Below are positions 57,901 to 62,474 of a DNA stretch of 64,000 nucleotides, one piece after another. The notes below the pieces were generated by a model that did not search any database, was not told the origin of the DNA, and saw only the letters and a list, made by a program, of their open reading frames with translations. A program made the translations under genes and the position numbers. The stretch lies in the NCBI GenBank assembly GCA_922989275.2, contig OV277858.1, forward strand, positions 97,636,794-97,700,793, given 5' to 3'. Position 1 is the stretch's first letter, and the number at the start of each line of letters is the position of its first letter. The DNA is from Gari tellinella. Its lineage: Eukaryota > Mollusca > Bivalvia > Cardiida > Psammobiidae.

Positions 57901-58596
57901 AAATGGTCATATGGCGCCAAGTGAGACCAAAGTAGAGAGATCAATCATTTACTATTAACTAAGAGTCTAAGATTCCATATGGAGGCATGCTCAAGCAGTA
58001 ATATTTACTTGATCTCATTAGAGGTGTACTATTTTAACCCATAAAACATTATACACCTTATACGCCTTTCATTTATTCCTCTTCTAAAGAAAATAGTTCC
58101 AATTTATACTGCTACAAATATGAATCATAAGAAATATTTTCTATATTCTAACAGACAATAGCTGAAAGCAGGCTGTAAGTAAAGTAGAATTAGCCTTAAG
58201 GCTCATTCTGCTTTACTTTCAACCTGCTTTAAGTGGTCACCTATCTTCAAAACTAGAAAAGAGGCTGGGAAATGAGACCGCAAGTAATGTAATAAAATGA
58301 TGTATGTGATGTTTCTAATTCCAGAGTGCAACATCCTGACCAATGAGTTTAAAGATCATAGAGGTAAAGCGATGTATGGCTATAGCATGTACATTCGGTA
58401 TGAAGGATTCCCAAAGCACATCACTGCTTGTAAAACTATTTGCGAACGAAACGAAAACTGTTTTTCTTTCGAAGCCGATTTGAAAAAAAGAAGATGTACA
58501 TTTAACAAGCTGACATATGAGATGGCAAGCGTCTTTCAGCCAGACCAGCTTCAAAACAAAAGTGATAAAGTATTGTTTTCAAGAAAATGCCAGTAA
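30586..58596 (+). CDS. Predicted PAN-sushi-EGF-like-PAN extracellular protein, five exons
   Basis: Exons 30586-30981, 36120-36186, 39465-39656, 41231-41356 and 58325-58596 join with phases 0, 1, 1, 1 and total 1053 bases (350 residues and a stop). The protein has a hydrophobic stretch at residues 32-47 (signal peptide or anchor). This is followed by a PAN/apple domain (Cys 59, 77, 81, 87, 99, 122), a Cys-rich link (133-154), a sushi domain (Cys 156, 182, 197, 209), an EB/EGF-like module (225-258) and a C-terminal PAN domain (Cys 262, 296, 300, 306, 318, 349). It should act outside the cell in binding proteins or glycans. The domain families are recognised, but I know no named homologue with this order. 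Introns are 5.1, 3.3, 1.6 and 17.0 kb. A further 5' exon is possible, and missed in-frame exons in the last intron cannot be excluded. Confidence 0.75.
31830..32740 (+). mobile_element. LINE 3' end with (GAATT)n tail
   Basis: It encodes LTRFRCSSHKLLIE, then after a frameshift REERICNKC...NEYHFLRVCPYYRDLR, the CxxC...H...C motif at the C-terminus of LINE ORF2 proteins. About 560 bp of 3' untranslated sequence follows, ending in AATAAAAAGTTGAATTGAATT repeats at 32708-32740. The reverse transcriptase is absent. It has the same C-terminal layout as the minus-strand LINE at 26161-28620 but is a different copy with another tail. A degenerate hairpin (32334-32395) sits in its 3' region. Confidence 0.8.
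33238..33316. repeat. CTTAAAGCAGG-type hairpin
   Basis: Arms GGCTTTAAGCAGGCTGAAAG and CTTTCAACCTGCTTTAAG flank the centre AATGCGCCATAAGGCGCATT. It is followed by GTGGTCACCTATCTTC, which recurs after other copies. Confidence 0.8.
35669..35994. mobile_element. TACAGTGCTCCC-ended element
   Basis: It has the same ends and internal order as 3459-3821 (CCTACAACGGCCCTCCCAAC, the CACTGCTGCAATTTCGTCTG segment, then half of the hairpin and CCATTGGATGTGGTTGTAGA). The left half of the internal hairpin is missing, so only GCGGCGTCTGATCTGGATTC remains. A CAATTTGCAACTCCCTCCGAA segment is directly duplicated. Confidence 0.7.
36120..36186 (+). CDS. PAN/sushi gene exon 2 (Cys-rich link)
   Basis: The exon is 67 nt, with acceptor CACTTATTTCAG (phase 0) and donor AAAG|GTAATT (phase 1). 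It encodes YSECNCSENETCDPVTWICD followed by VK. It has four cysteines in a C-x-C-x5-C-x6-C pattern and two N-glycosylation sequons, like a fragment of an EGF/EB module. Its identity rests on phase, good splice signals and the cysteine pattern. Confidence 0.7.
36256..36608. repeat. 350-bp foldback with AACCAGATAAA arms
   Basis: The left arm (36256-36373: TTCGTTAAGTGGTGGCAGTT, TATCTGGTTATCGTGAAAAG, TTTACAGATAACTATC) is matched in reverse by 36484-36608. The centre carries TATGGTGGCATATTTCTGAC and TCACATAAATACTCAACTAG. Reversed and direct fragments of the same sequence lie at 36800-37060 and 38310-38430. Confidence 0.8.
37083..37518 (+). mobile_element. Second foldback copy split by a SINE-like insertion
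   Basis: TATGGTGGCATATTTCTGAC to TTTTCAGATAATA (37092-37218) and then AATTATCGGGTAAGTGG to TTAATGAATT (37412-37518) form one foldback copy. Between them about 190 bp ends in GAGCGCTATATAAATCTGGT and (AAT)7, the same 3' tail as at 5806-5985. This is a nested insertion younger than the foldback. Confidence 0.75.
37630..37712. repeat. Degenerate hairpin
   Basis: CAAACAGTGTATACCTTGG and CTAGGGTACACTGTTTG are inverted. The inner part is disturbed around TCTCCTTTAGGAGCTC. Confidence 0.6.
37913..38160. mobile_element. ACAG...CACTGT element with an internal hairpin
   Basis: It has the same orientation and inner order as 17154-17401: CTTTCCCGTTTCAACGCAAAC, a hairpin with centre GCCGGGTTACCCGGC near 38050-38075, and TTAGCGTAAAAGCC. 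The left end has lost the TGGAGAAT part of the terminal repeat. Confidence 0.7.
39465..39656 (+). CDS. PAN/sushi gene exon 3 (sushi/CCP domain)
   Basis: The exon is 192 nt, entered in phase 1 after CACTCTATTTTAG and left in phase 1 at TCAA|GTACGG. Symmetric 1-1 phase and this length are typical of sushi exons. It encodes a complete domain: first Cys in ECAAIGDIPNA, second in KTVCVRGYELG, third in TVTECQKNRTW with the conserved Trp, and fourth in HKPSCK. The donor is weak. The frame stays open past it, so the exon could be longer. Confidence 0.8.
39657..41230 (+). other. PAN/sushi gene intron 3
   Basis: No strong element was seen. A short TTAAAAGTAAAGCAGATTG piece of the CTTAAAGCAGG family lies near 39735. 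Bases 40400-41100 are AT-rich with two GTTGC(C/T)ATAGCAACC palindromes near 40535 and 40715. Confidence 0.55.
41231..41356 (+). CDS. PAN/sushi gene exon 4 (EB/EGF-like module)
   Basis: The exon is 126 nt and phase 1-1, with acceptor ATTTTTGTTGAAG and donor AGAG|GTATGT. It encodes ACTTENDCTGANYVCIQRVC followed by FCDVLSTYNTTQKKCVR. The cysteine spacing and the DCxxxxxxVCxxxxCxC pattern resemble EB or EGF-like modules of invertebrate extracellular proteins. The start was chosen to keep phase with exon 3; a second AG closer to the first Cys would break it. Confidence 0.75.
41722..41830 (+). repeat. tRNA-like sequence, probable SINE head
   Basis: TAGCGCAAGTGG (41728-41739) fits the A box and GGTTCGAATCC (41780-41790) fits the B box of Pol III promoters. 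GTATT and AATAC at the ends can pair as an acceptor stem. A run of about 14 T follows. The T stem is imperfect, so this is a tRNA-derived relic rather than a working tRNA gene. Confidence 0.5.
41958..42102. repeat. 145-bp foldback with GAGTTGGATAAAATCATATG arms
   Basis: The arms GTGTGTGTTCAGTCGTGAAT and ATACGACTGAACACACAC, then TTGGATAAAATCATATGTT and AACATATCATTTTATCCAA, pair around GCGAGCCTTGGCGAG. No coding sequence. Confidence 0.8.
42709..42901. mobile_element. GGGCTCCAGATAAG-family MITE
   Basis: The ends are CAGGGCTCCAGATAAGAG and CTCTTATCTGGAGCCCTG. The inside contains AAACCCTATGATGTC and ACACCATAGGGTTT as inner inverted repeats, with TCGAGACGA at the centre. Confidence 0.8.
43337..43546 (-). 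pseudogene. Unrecognised open frame, part of a repeated coding relic
   Basis: The 69-codon frame reads DDFSGIGHHNKQEISLKKIF, then SGMGGGIHAVDVCAKLYEIG to a stop. About 40 bases encoding KKIFSGMGGG-like sequence recur on the plus strand at 18510-18550, so it is a dispersed element rather than a single-copy gene. I do not recognise the family. Confidence 0.35.
43560..44490. repeat. Tandem repeat of about 366 bp (about 2.6 copies)
   Basis: The landmark TTTGCATA followed by TGAATATTAATG occurs at 43614, 43979 and 44345 (periods 365 and 366). CCTAAACATATAAAT and ATGACAAAGTCCTC segments recur at the same spacing. No coding frame. Confidence 0.8.
44690..45170. repeat. Tandem repeat of 150-168 bp (three copies)
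   Basis: TACCAAGATTGTWCAAATCA and TGTCAAAAATGG with CCCCGGGGCTTATCAGTTT recur at about 44731, 44881 and 45049. The 113-codon minus-strand frame across it shows the same internal duplication (LGLTVSEKIFKGFPV / MGLTVSEKMFKGFPI) and is a product of the repeat. Confidence 0.8.
45329..45535. mobile_element. ACAGTAAAACCTC-ended foldback element
   Basis: It is the closest to a full copy with 13880-14088: ends ACAGTAAAACCTCACTATTA and TAATAGAGAGGCTTTACTGT, and an inner hairpin GCTTAAAGCAAAGTGTCAGT...CTGTCACCTTGCTTTAAGC around GCTCCTTTAGGAGC. Confidence 0.8.
45770..45951. repeat. Two CTTAAAGCAGG-type hairpins in tandem
   Basis: The first (45776-45835) has lost part of its left arm. The second (45878-45951) has arms AAGTAGGTTGAAAGTAAAGC and TTTACTTTCAGAATGCTTTA around AATTCGCCTAAGACGCATT. 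Confidence 0.65.
46042..46980 (+). mobile_element. 939-bp non-autonomous element with TTAA target duplication (copy 1)
   Basis: It starts GGGTGTATCAATGTCAT and ends ATGACATGGATGCACCC, with TTAA directly on both sides (46038-46041 and 46981-46984). TTAA duplication is the hallmark of the piggyBac superfamily. The two halves are diverged inverted copies of each other (GAGCTGTTTATGATGAATGA against the complement of TTCATCTTAAATAGCTCTTC). It has no transposase frame; short open frames inside are low-complexity. A second copy lies reversed at 50503-51442. Confidence 0.75.
47320..47374. repeat. GTCTGATC-type hairpin
   Basis: The centre GACACCGCGTTACGCGGCGTC is preceded by CAAACAGCTTAAATCCAGATCA. 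It is followed by pieces of the TACAGTGCTCCC family to about 47465. Confidence 0.75.
47926..48334 (+). CDS. Putative first exon of a Harbinger-like element gene
   Basis: Bases 47926-48129 begin CCCAATTGTATAAACACTGG and are rich in GGTTAAA/TTTAACC words, like the duplicated 5' region at 60038 and 61553 that precedes a Myb/SANT-like exon. Here it is followed by ATGGCCGACATGCTGACTTC at 48130, opening a frame of 68 codons to a donor-like CAAG|GTGTGT at 48334; without splicing the frame runs to 48483. The protein (MADMLTSVEAFKTVLRNYRV...) is not recognised. The link to PIF/Harbinger rests only on the upstream similarity. Confidence 0.3.
50503..51442 (-). mobile_element. 940-bp non-autonomous element with TTAA target duplication (copy 2)
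   Basis: It is an inverted copy of 46042-46980 with ends GGGTGTATCAATGTCATG and CATGACATTGATACACCC, flanked by TTAA (50499-50502 and 51443-51446). It is highly similar along its full length apart from scattered substitutions. It is probably a piggyBac-type MITE. Confidence 0.75.
51750..51880 (+). repeat. G-rich GGGCAGAAGGGCGG repeat
   Basis: AAAAGGGCAGAAGGGCGG is directly repeated near 51824 and 51846, next to GGGCAGCAGGGCGG and GGGCACTAGGGCGG. The strand has several G runs that could form a G-quadruplex. The 62-codon frame across it (SKGQKGG repeats) is a product of this bias. Confidence 0.5.
52331..52489. repeat. 160-bp foldback with ACTCGTGGC stem
   Basis: The arms CAGTGTAAGATCGAATTTAA and TTAAATTTCGATCTTACACTG, then CATCAGACTGTTATATTTTC and GAAAATATAACGTCTGATG, pair around ACTCGTGGCTTCGCCACTCG. 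No coding sequence. Confidence 0.85.
52643..52767. mobile_element. Shortened GGGCTCCAGATAAG-family MITE
   Basis: It starts CAGGGCTCCAGATAAGAGGG and ends TTTTCTTATCTGGAGC. It is 125 bp and lacks most of the inner inverted part seen in 42709-42901. Confidence 0.7.
53164..53372. repeat. Two degenerate GTCTGATC-type hairpins
   Basis: 53164-53225 reads CAGTTTGGAGTCAGATCAG...CTGGCTCAAAACAGTTTG. 53315-53372 reads CAGTTTGGATCCTGATC...CTGATCAGGAAAACTG with a shortened centre. Confidence 0.6.
53725..54400. repeat. Tandem repeat of about 145-155 bp (five units)
   Basis: TTTACACTCTAGAGGCCACA, TCTCAAACTTGCTCAGATTG and GGTCAAGAGTTATCTACCTT recur in order. Units start near 53736, 53877, 54019, 54175 and 54331. 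It is preceded at 53671 by TAGCTCACCTGAGCTAGCTC, a palindromic start common to a widespread bivalve repeat. Confidence 0.75.
54995..55200. repeat. Two related degenerate hairpin units
   Basis: CAAACAGTGAATAGC...TCTTCACTATTTGACA and AAACAGTGTATACCC...TCTTCACTATTTGACA are direct copies about 120 bp apart, each a worn palindrome. Confidence 0.55.
55645..55803 (-). pseudogene. Terminal exon of a Myb/SANT-like (Harbinger-associated) protein, fragment
   Basis: After acceptor TTTTTTACTTTTAG the minus strand reads VKAAASGFSVERISSQKTGG, then GPPILEIIQ and a stop at 55647-55645. The length is 159 bases in phase 0. The K-TGGGPP motif after a charged stretch is typical of the segment following the Myb/SANT-like domain in NAIF1-like and PIF/Harbinger-associated proteins. 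The preceding exon type, exiting in phase 0, is seen at 61799-62035, but not upstream on this strand. It is therefore probably an orphan exon of a decayed element. Confidence 0.45.
56260..56905. repeat. Tandem cluster of CTTAAAGCAGG-type hairpins
   Basis: Repeated blocks of hairpin plus CTGCTAGRATA and CATAACTGTATAAATTGGAGC sequence occur at about 56265, 56430, 56640 and 56815. The best hairpin (56430-56505) has arms CTTAAAGCAGGTTGAAAGTA and CTTTCAGCCTGCTTTAAG with the perfect centre AATGTGCCTTAAGGCACATT. The others are truncated. Confidence 0.75.
57517..57578. repeat. GTCTGATC-type hairpin, AT-rich centre
   Basis: ACAGTTTGGATACAGATC and GATCTGGATCCAAACTGT flank the centre AGATGCGACATTATGCAGCATC. 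Confidence 0.75.
58161..58231. repeat. CTTAAAGCAGG-type hairpin
   Basis: Arms GCTGAAAGCAGGCTGTAAGT and CTTTCAACCTGCTTTAAG flank AATTAGCCTTAAGGCTCATT. It lies about 95 bp before the last exon of the PAN/sushi gene. Confidence 0.75.
58325..58596 (+). CDS. PAN/sushi gene exon 5 (C-terminal PAN domain and stop)
   Basis: The acceptor GTTTCTAATTCCAG fits phase 1. The exon starts (E)CNILTNEF and carries six cysteines in the apple/PAN order with ITACKTICERNENCFSFEAD and RRCTFNKL, ending RKCQ and TAA at 58594. The stop follows the last PAN cysteine by one residue, a natural domain end. No AATAAA was seen within the next 150 bases. Confidence 0.8.
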
Positions 58597-58615
58597 CGCT
58601 TTTGAATCTTATTTT

Positions 58616-58833
58616 TAACCCATTTATGCCCACGATCCCATATATGGGCCATAGGCAAACAGTGTAGACTCTGATCAGATACCGCAGTCTACACTGTTTG
58701 CTGATGGGAATTTAATTACATGTATAAAACAAAATGAGAATGAAAAAATTGACCAGGCATCACTTTGATAAAAAGTGGACTAGCTCGAATCCTATTTATA
58801 AATATGGAAGAGACCACTGGGTATAATTAGGTT
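58616..58833 (+). repeat. AACAGTGTAGACTCT repeat, uninterrupted copy
   Basis: It contains CCCATTTATGCCCACGATCC, a hairpin (58654-58702: CAAACAGTGTAGACT...AGTCTACACTGTTTG) and TTGACCAGGCATCACTTTG. It is the intact counterpart of 12550-12830. Confidence 0.7.
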
Positions 58834-58871
58834 AAGAGTTGGGTCCCTAGTCATCGACTAGTTGAATGACC

Positions 58872-59062
58872 CAGAGCTCCAGATAAGGGGAGTATTTCAA
58901 AATCTTAAATCTTATTTCTGTAGTAAACCCTATGGTGTCACTACTCATTAGAATCGTCTCTTCGAGACGATTCTATTGAGTAGTCACACTATAGGGTTTA
59001 CTGCAGAAATAAGTGAGAAAATGTTGAATTTGTTCAGTTTACTCCTTGTTATCTGGAGCCCT
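58872..59062. mobile_element. GGGCTCCAGATAAG-family MITE
   Basis: It starts CAGAGCTCCAGATAAGG and ends TTATCTGGAGCCCTG, with TGACC on both sides as a possible 5-bp target duplication. The inner arms AGAATCGTCTC and GAGACGATTCT meet at the centre. Confidence 0.8.
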
Positions 59063-59079
59063 GTGACCGTTACAATTGC

Positions 59080-59407
59080 ATTCCGCAATCAGTGTATCTT
59101 TCTCAATTTTAAAGACATCTCCTGACCACCTTTCGATCATAACACCTTGCCAGACAATTTCCTTGCAAAAAGCATGGATCTTATGGACATGTCGCTAGCA
59201 AAGAACCATCGAAGCTTCTCGTGTGAGACTCTACCTTTCTATTTGATAGTTTGGTTAGAAATAACCATTGAAAATCACTAGAGCATGAGTATAATCTGGG
59301 CCTCACCAGGTAAACTGAGATTGGAATACCCGCCGGCAGCTTGTGCTGCACATGCTTTGACAGTTACATTGATACCTCCAGAACAATGGGGGGACTCCAT
59401 AAATGGA
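59080..59407 (-). pseudogene. Unrecognised protein-like stretch, possible exon at 59407-59307
   Basis: After TTTTTCCTAAG the minus strand reads PFMESPHCSGGINVTVKACA, then AQAAGGYSNLSLP to a good donor CTG|GTGAGG at 59306. The length of 101 bases would be phase 2 in and 1 out. Further on, GRVSHEKLRWFFASDMSIRS and RWSGDVFKIEKDTLIAEC follow in different frames. The composition looks coding, but stops and frame changes suggest a decayed gene. I cannot assign a family. Confidence 0.25.
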
Positions 59408-59639
59408 CTTAGGAAAAATCTTTAAGTCTAATTGTTTATATATTGACGAAATTCAAAACCGACTGTACATAAAGAAAATAGTCCGGTCCTGATTAGACAC
59501 CGAGTACCTACAAACTAGGTTCAAATTGTCTACAAATTCCAGTCAGCCTAAGTTCTTACACGATGTTAACCCTTTTACCGCCAAATTTAATTAGTCTGCT
59601 CTAACCCCTTTACTGTCTTACCCTTGGTAGATGTACAAA

Positions 59640-59790
59640 CAGTTTTAATAATAATAATAATAATAAAGACTTTATTTCAAGAGTAACACAATTAGAACAC
59701 ACAAGCAACTAATCTCCCTTGTGGCCCTTAAACATCTGTACAGATATTTACAGAACACATTCAATCCTATCTACGAGCATATATCTACTT
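59640..59790 (-). mobile_element. LINE/SINE 3' end with an ATT tail
   Basis: The reverse strand ends TTGAAATAAAGTC followed by (TTA)n at 59646-59668, the same arrangement as the LINE 3' end at 26161. The upstream limit is unclear. Confidence 0.5.
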
Positions 59791-60037
59791 GTCATTTATT
59801 ATCAATGTACAGGAGGAAAGTGTACTTGTCGAAAACTAACAGTGCAGACCCAGACCAGAGGGCTACCTAAGGAATTCTCTGATCAGGGTCGGCATTGACA
59901 GCGTTTATGAACAGAACAGAACATTTTACGCGGTGTCTGATCAGGACCCGAACTGTTTGACACTACTTACTATACCGCTGAAGTTAATTTACCTAAGATT
60001 TTAGTATTGAGACATAAAAGCAGACTACTGCACCCAA

Positions 60038-60232
60038 TTGTATAAACAATGGTTTAATTTTAACCGCCGGTTAGTTTAACCCTGGGTTAAAACTCTCAAA
60101 TTCTGGTTTGGTAACCGCGCTGGTAACTCGATTGTATAAAGCAGTTAAACCAAGCGGTTTATTAACCACGGTTTTAAAACATACCAGGGTTAAACAAACC
60201 AGAGTTAAATTTCGGGTTTTCCAACATGACTT
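60038..60232 (+). repeat. Harbinger-like 5' region, copy 1
   Basis: It begins CCCAATTGTATAAACAATGG and contains CCGCCGGTTAGTTTAACCCT and GGTAACCGCGCTGGTAACTC. It matches 61553-61733 over its length with few differences, but is not followed here by the coding exon. Confidence 0.75.
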
Positions 60233-60746
60233 AGTGTTTGGCCTACTTTTTCAGCCAATCAGCTAGCCACAAAATTCAAATTTTCGCTCGGTTTAATTAT
60301 TAAGTCAACGGGATTTAACGAGATTTGGCAATTTAATTATGAAGTGTTCGAGACTTGGGTTTAAACGTTAGCAAGCATTGCGCATGTGTTAATATTTCGG
60401 TCAGCTCCGCCTATGGCATGACTTTTAAGCTTTACGGAAAATCCATTACACAGCAAAGTGCATATAGAGATATCTACATGTACAATTCAATGTCGAGGAA
60501 AAAAATGATATTTTGTAGCTCGCTAGTCGGAAGAAAATTGTGAAAATCATTCAAATTTTATTTAATCTTTAGGAGGGGGGAATAAGAAAAAGAAAACACA
60601 ATATAATTAAAACAGAATTCTTACCGTAATAAACAAAACCAACACCATCTACAAACCATTGTCAATCGCGGCGAAAACACTGGCGTCTGCATAATGCAAG
60701 ATCAAAATAATGCAGAACGCTCATTTATGAGTTTTCTGCATTATTT

Positions 60747-60914
60747 CAGGGCTCCAGATAAGAGGGAGTAAACTTCACAAACCCAACATTTTCTCACTTA
60801 TTTTAGCATCAACTCCTATGGTGTTACTAATCATCAGAATCGATTTGACACCGTAGGGTTTTAAGCAGAAATAAAGATTTTAGTTTTTGAAATACCCCCT
60901 TATCTGGAGCCCTG
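60747..60914. mobile_element. GGGCTCCAGATAAG-family MITE
   Basis: The ends are CAGGGCTCCAGATAAGAGG and CTTATCTGGAGCCCTG, flanked by TATTT on both sides (possible 5-bp target duplication). Most of one inner arm is lost. Confidence 0.75.
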
Positions 60915-61147
60915 TATTTTGTGCTGCATTTAAAGCATTTAGACGTCAATAACTATTATTTTTCCATCGTTTTTTAAGATTACCATTTTCTTAACTCAGC
61001 TTGGAACACGCTTTGTCAATGTGTCGTCATTAATACGTAATAAAACACACAATATATGTAACAGGCTGTGTAAACATCTGTCGGCGGAGAAAAATATGTA
61101 AATGAAGTGAAGTGACGTCATATGTGGGCGGGTCAAACACTAAAATG

Positions 61148-61257
61148 GTTAGAGTTTATTTCAACGCTTCTTAATAATTAAGAAGCCAAATTCGGTCGCA
61201 GGCTCCCTCATTTGTTGGCTTCTTAATCATTAAGAATCATTGAAATAAACTCTAACT
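61148..61257. repeat. 110-bp foldback
   Basis: Arms GTTAGAGTTTATTTCAACG and TGAAATAAACTCTAAC, then CTTCTTAATAATTAAGAAGCC and GGCTTCTTAATCATTAAGAA, pair around AAATTCGGTCGCAGGCTCCC. Confidence 0.8.
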
Positions 61258-61258
61258 A

Positions 61259-61373
61259 TTACGTCGACAATGCGCGCGTGGTATGAAACGATTTCCCGTA
61301 CTAATGTCAGACGACACTAGCGTCATAAAAATGGCCGATAAAGCCACAAAGATCAGGTCCAAACAATTTTCTT
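61259..61373 (+). repeat. Duplicate of the Myb-like exon start
   Basis: ACGTCGACAATGCGCGCGTG through ATGGCCGATAAAGCC to ACAATTTTCTTG is an almost exact copy of 61735-61840. It stops abruptly at a T-rich tract, so the open frame is lost. Confidence 0.85.
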
Positions 61374-61552
61374 GTATTTTTTTTTTTTGTATTATCATTA
61401 TTTTTTTTTTAGTTTTTTTAGTTTTGTCAGTGACATAGATATACGTTATCACATGTTTTGTAAGGTGTGGCGGTGGATAGCTCCCCGACCCCGACACACC
61501 TATGACGGGGACAATAAAAGAGGTCCTTACTGACAAGGCCTGAAAAAAAAAA

Positions 61553-61733
61553 TGGTTTAATTCTAACCGCCGGTTAGTTTAACCCTGGGTTAAAACTCTC
61601 AAATTCTGGTTTGGTAACCGCGCTGGTAACTCGATTGTATAAAGCAGTTAAACCAAGCGGTTTATTAACCACGGTTAAACATACCAGGGTTAAACAAACC
61701 AGGGTTAAATTTCGGGTTTTCCAACATGACGTC
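61553..61733 (+). repeat. Harbinger-like 5' region, copy 2
   Basis: It is the same sequence as 60038-60232, here directly joined to the Myb/SANT-like coding exon. GGTTAAA/TTTAACC words give it many short palindromes. Confidence 0.75.
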
Positions 61734-61798
61734 GACAATGCGCGCGTGGTATGAAACGATTTCCCGTACTAATGTCAGACGACACTAGCGTCATAAAA

Positions 61799-62035
61799 AT
61801 GGCCGATAAAGCCACAAAGATCAGGTCCAAACAATTTTCTTACAGAGAAACCGAGGTCCTTCGGGAGTTAGTGAAGACCCACTATGCCATAATAACGGCA
61901 AAACACTCAAGCGGTAGTGCTCCTGTGACCAAAAGGTCGCAGGACACTGTCTGGAAGGAGATTGTCATGAAGGTTAATTCAGTGGGCAACTGTTCTCGGA
62001 CAGTTGCTCAGGTGAAAGAGAGATGGCGAAATATG
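61799..62035 (+). CDS. Myb/SANT-like DNA-binding domain exon (Harbinger-associated type)
   Basis: From ATG 61799 the frame reads MADKATKIRSKQFSYRETEV, then LRELVKTHYAIITAKHSSGS, TVWKEIVMKVNSVG and RTVAQVKERWRNM, where a consensus donor (ATG|GTAAGT) follows in phase 0. This is the Myb/SANT-like domain found in NAIF1-like proteins and in the second gene of PIF/Harbinger transposons, with W of VWKEI and RW near the end in the expected places. It would bind DNA in the nucleus. An upstream ATG at 61763 adds 12 residues. The downstream exon, expected to carry a TGGGPP motif as at 55645-55803, was not found, so the gene may be a truncated transposon copy. Confidence 0.65.
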
Positions 62036-62233
62036 GTAAGTGGATGGGGTCATAATCATTATGAAAGACGATAGTTGACGAGTGAGAGAATGACTGTATA
62101 TATGCCAGAATGGATGTGTGAGCTTAAAAACCTCAAATGGATGTGTGAGCTTAAAAACCTCAAACACATTCGCCCCACCCCATCCGTAAACTTGATCTAT
62201 ACATTTGACCTGGAAACTGATCTATATTAGACC
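62036..62233. other. Junction between the Myb-like exon and the gypsy element
   Basis: A 27-bp unit TGGATGTGTGAGCTTAAAAA + CCTCAAA is directly repeated at 62111-62137 and 62138-62164. No gypsy LTR was recognised between here and the integrase frame. Confidence 0.55.
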
Positions 62234-62474
62234 CAGGGCTGACATAAGTTGACATGAAAAATCCCATGATTTCCAAATTTGCATTTTTCAAGTGCGATTT
62301 TACGAATGGTACCTTTACCCTATAGCCTGTTTCTTATTTTGTTGACATTTGACTACTTAACGCAGCCTGTAAGTAAAGCAGAATGCTTTATTTTCAAACT
62401 GCTTTAAAGTAACCATATTCTGGAGAGAAAAAAATCAGGAGATTTAGGAAAAATCCGAAGAAATGGCAGCCCTG
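62234..62474. mobile_element. CAGGGCTG-ended element inserted at the end of the gypsy frame
   Basis: The ends CAGGGCTGACATAAG and AATGGCAGCCCTG match those of 1609-1888. TAGAC lies on both sides (62228-62232 and 62475-62479). Inside, 62350-62412 carries a CTTAAAGCAGG-type hairpin remnant (CTTAACGCAGCCTGTAAGTA). It overlaps the last codons of the integrase frame. Confidence 0.75.

Larger units (their letters stand above)
41357..58324 (+). other. PAN/sushi gene intron 4
   Basis: This 17-kb intron is filled with the elements listed below. Stretches without a call are 42110-42700, 42910-43330, 45540-45770, 48500-49990 (including a CT-rich gap near 48930 and a degenerate hairpin near 49580-49640), 50010-50490, 51900-52320, 54480-54980, 55210-55640, 55810-56220 and 57000-57500. 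An intact TGACGTCA (CRE-like) lies at 52192-52199. More host exons could be hidden here. Confidence 0.6.
58597..61798. other. Intergenic repeats downstream of the PAN/sushi gene
   Basis: It holds the elements listed below plus a worn hairpin half at 59925-59960. Bases 59410-59640, 60233-60740 and 60915-61145 have no call beyond scattered short repeats. Confidence 0.6.
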
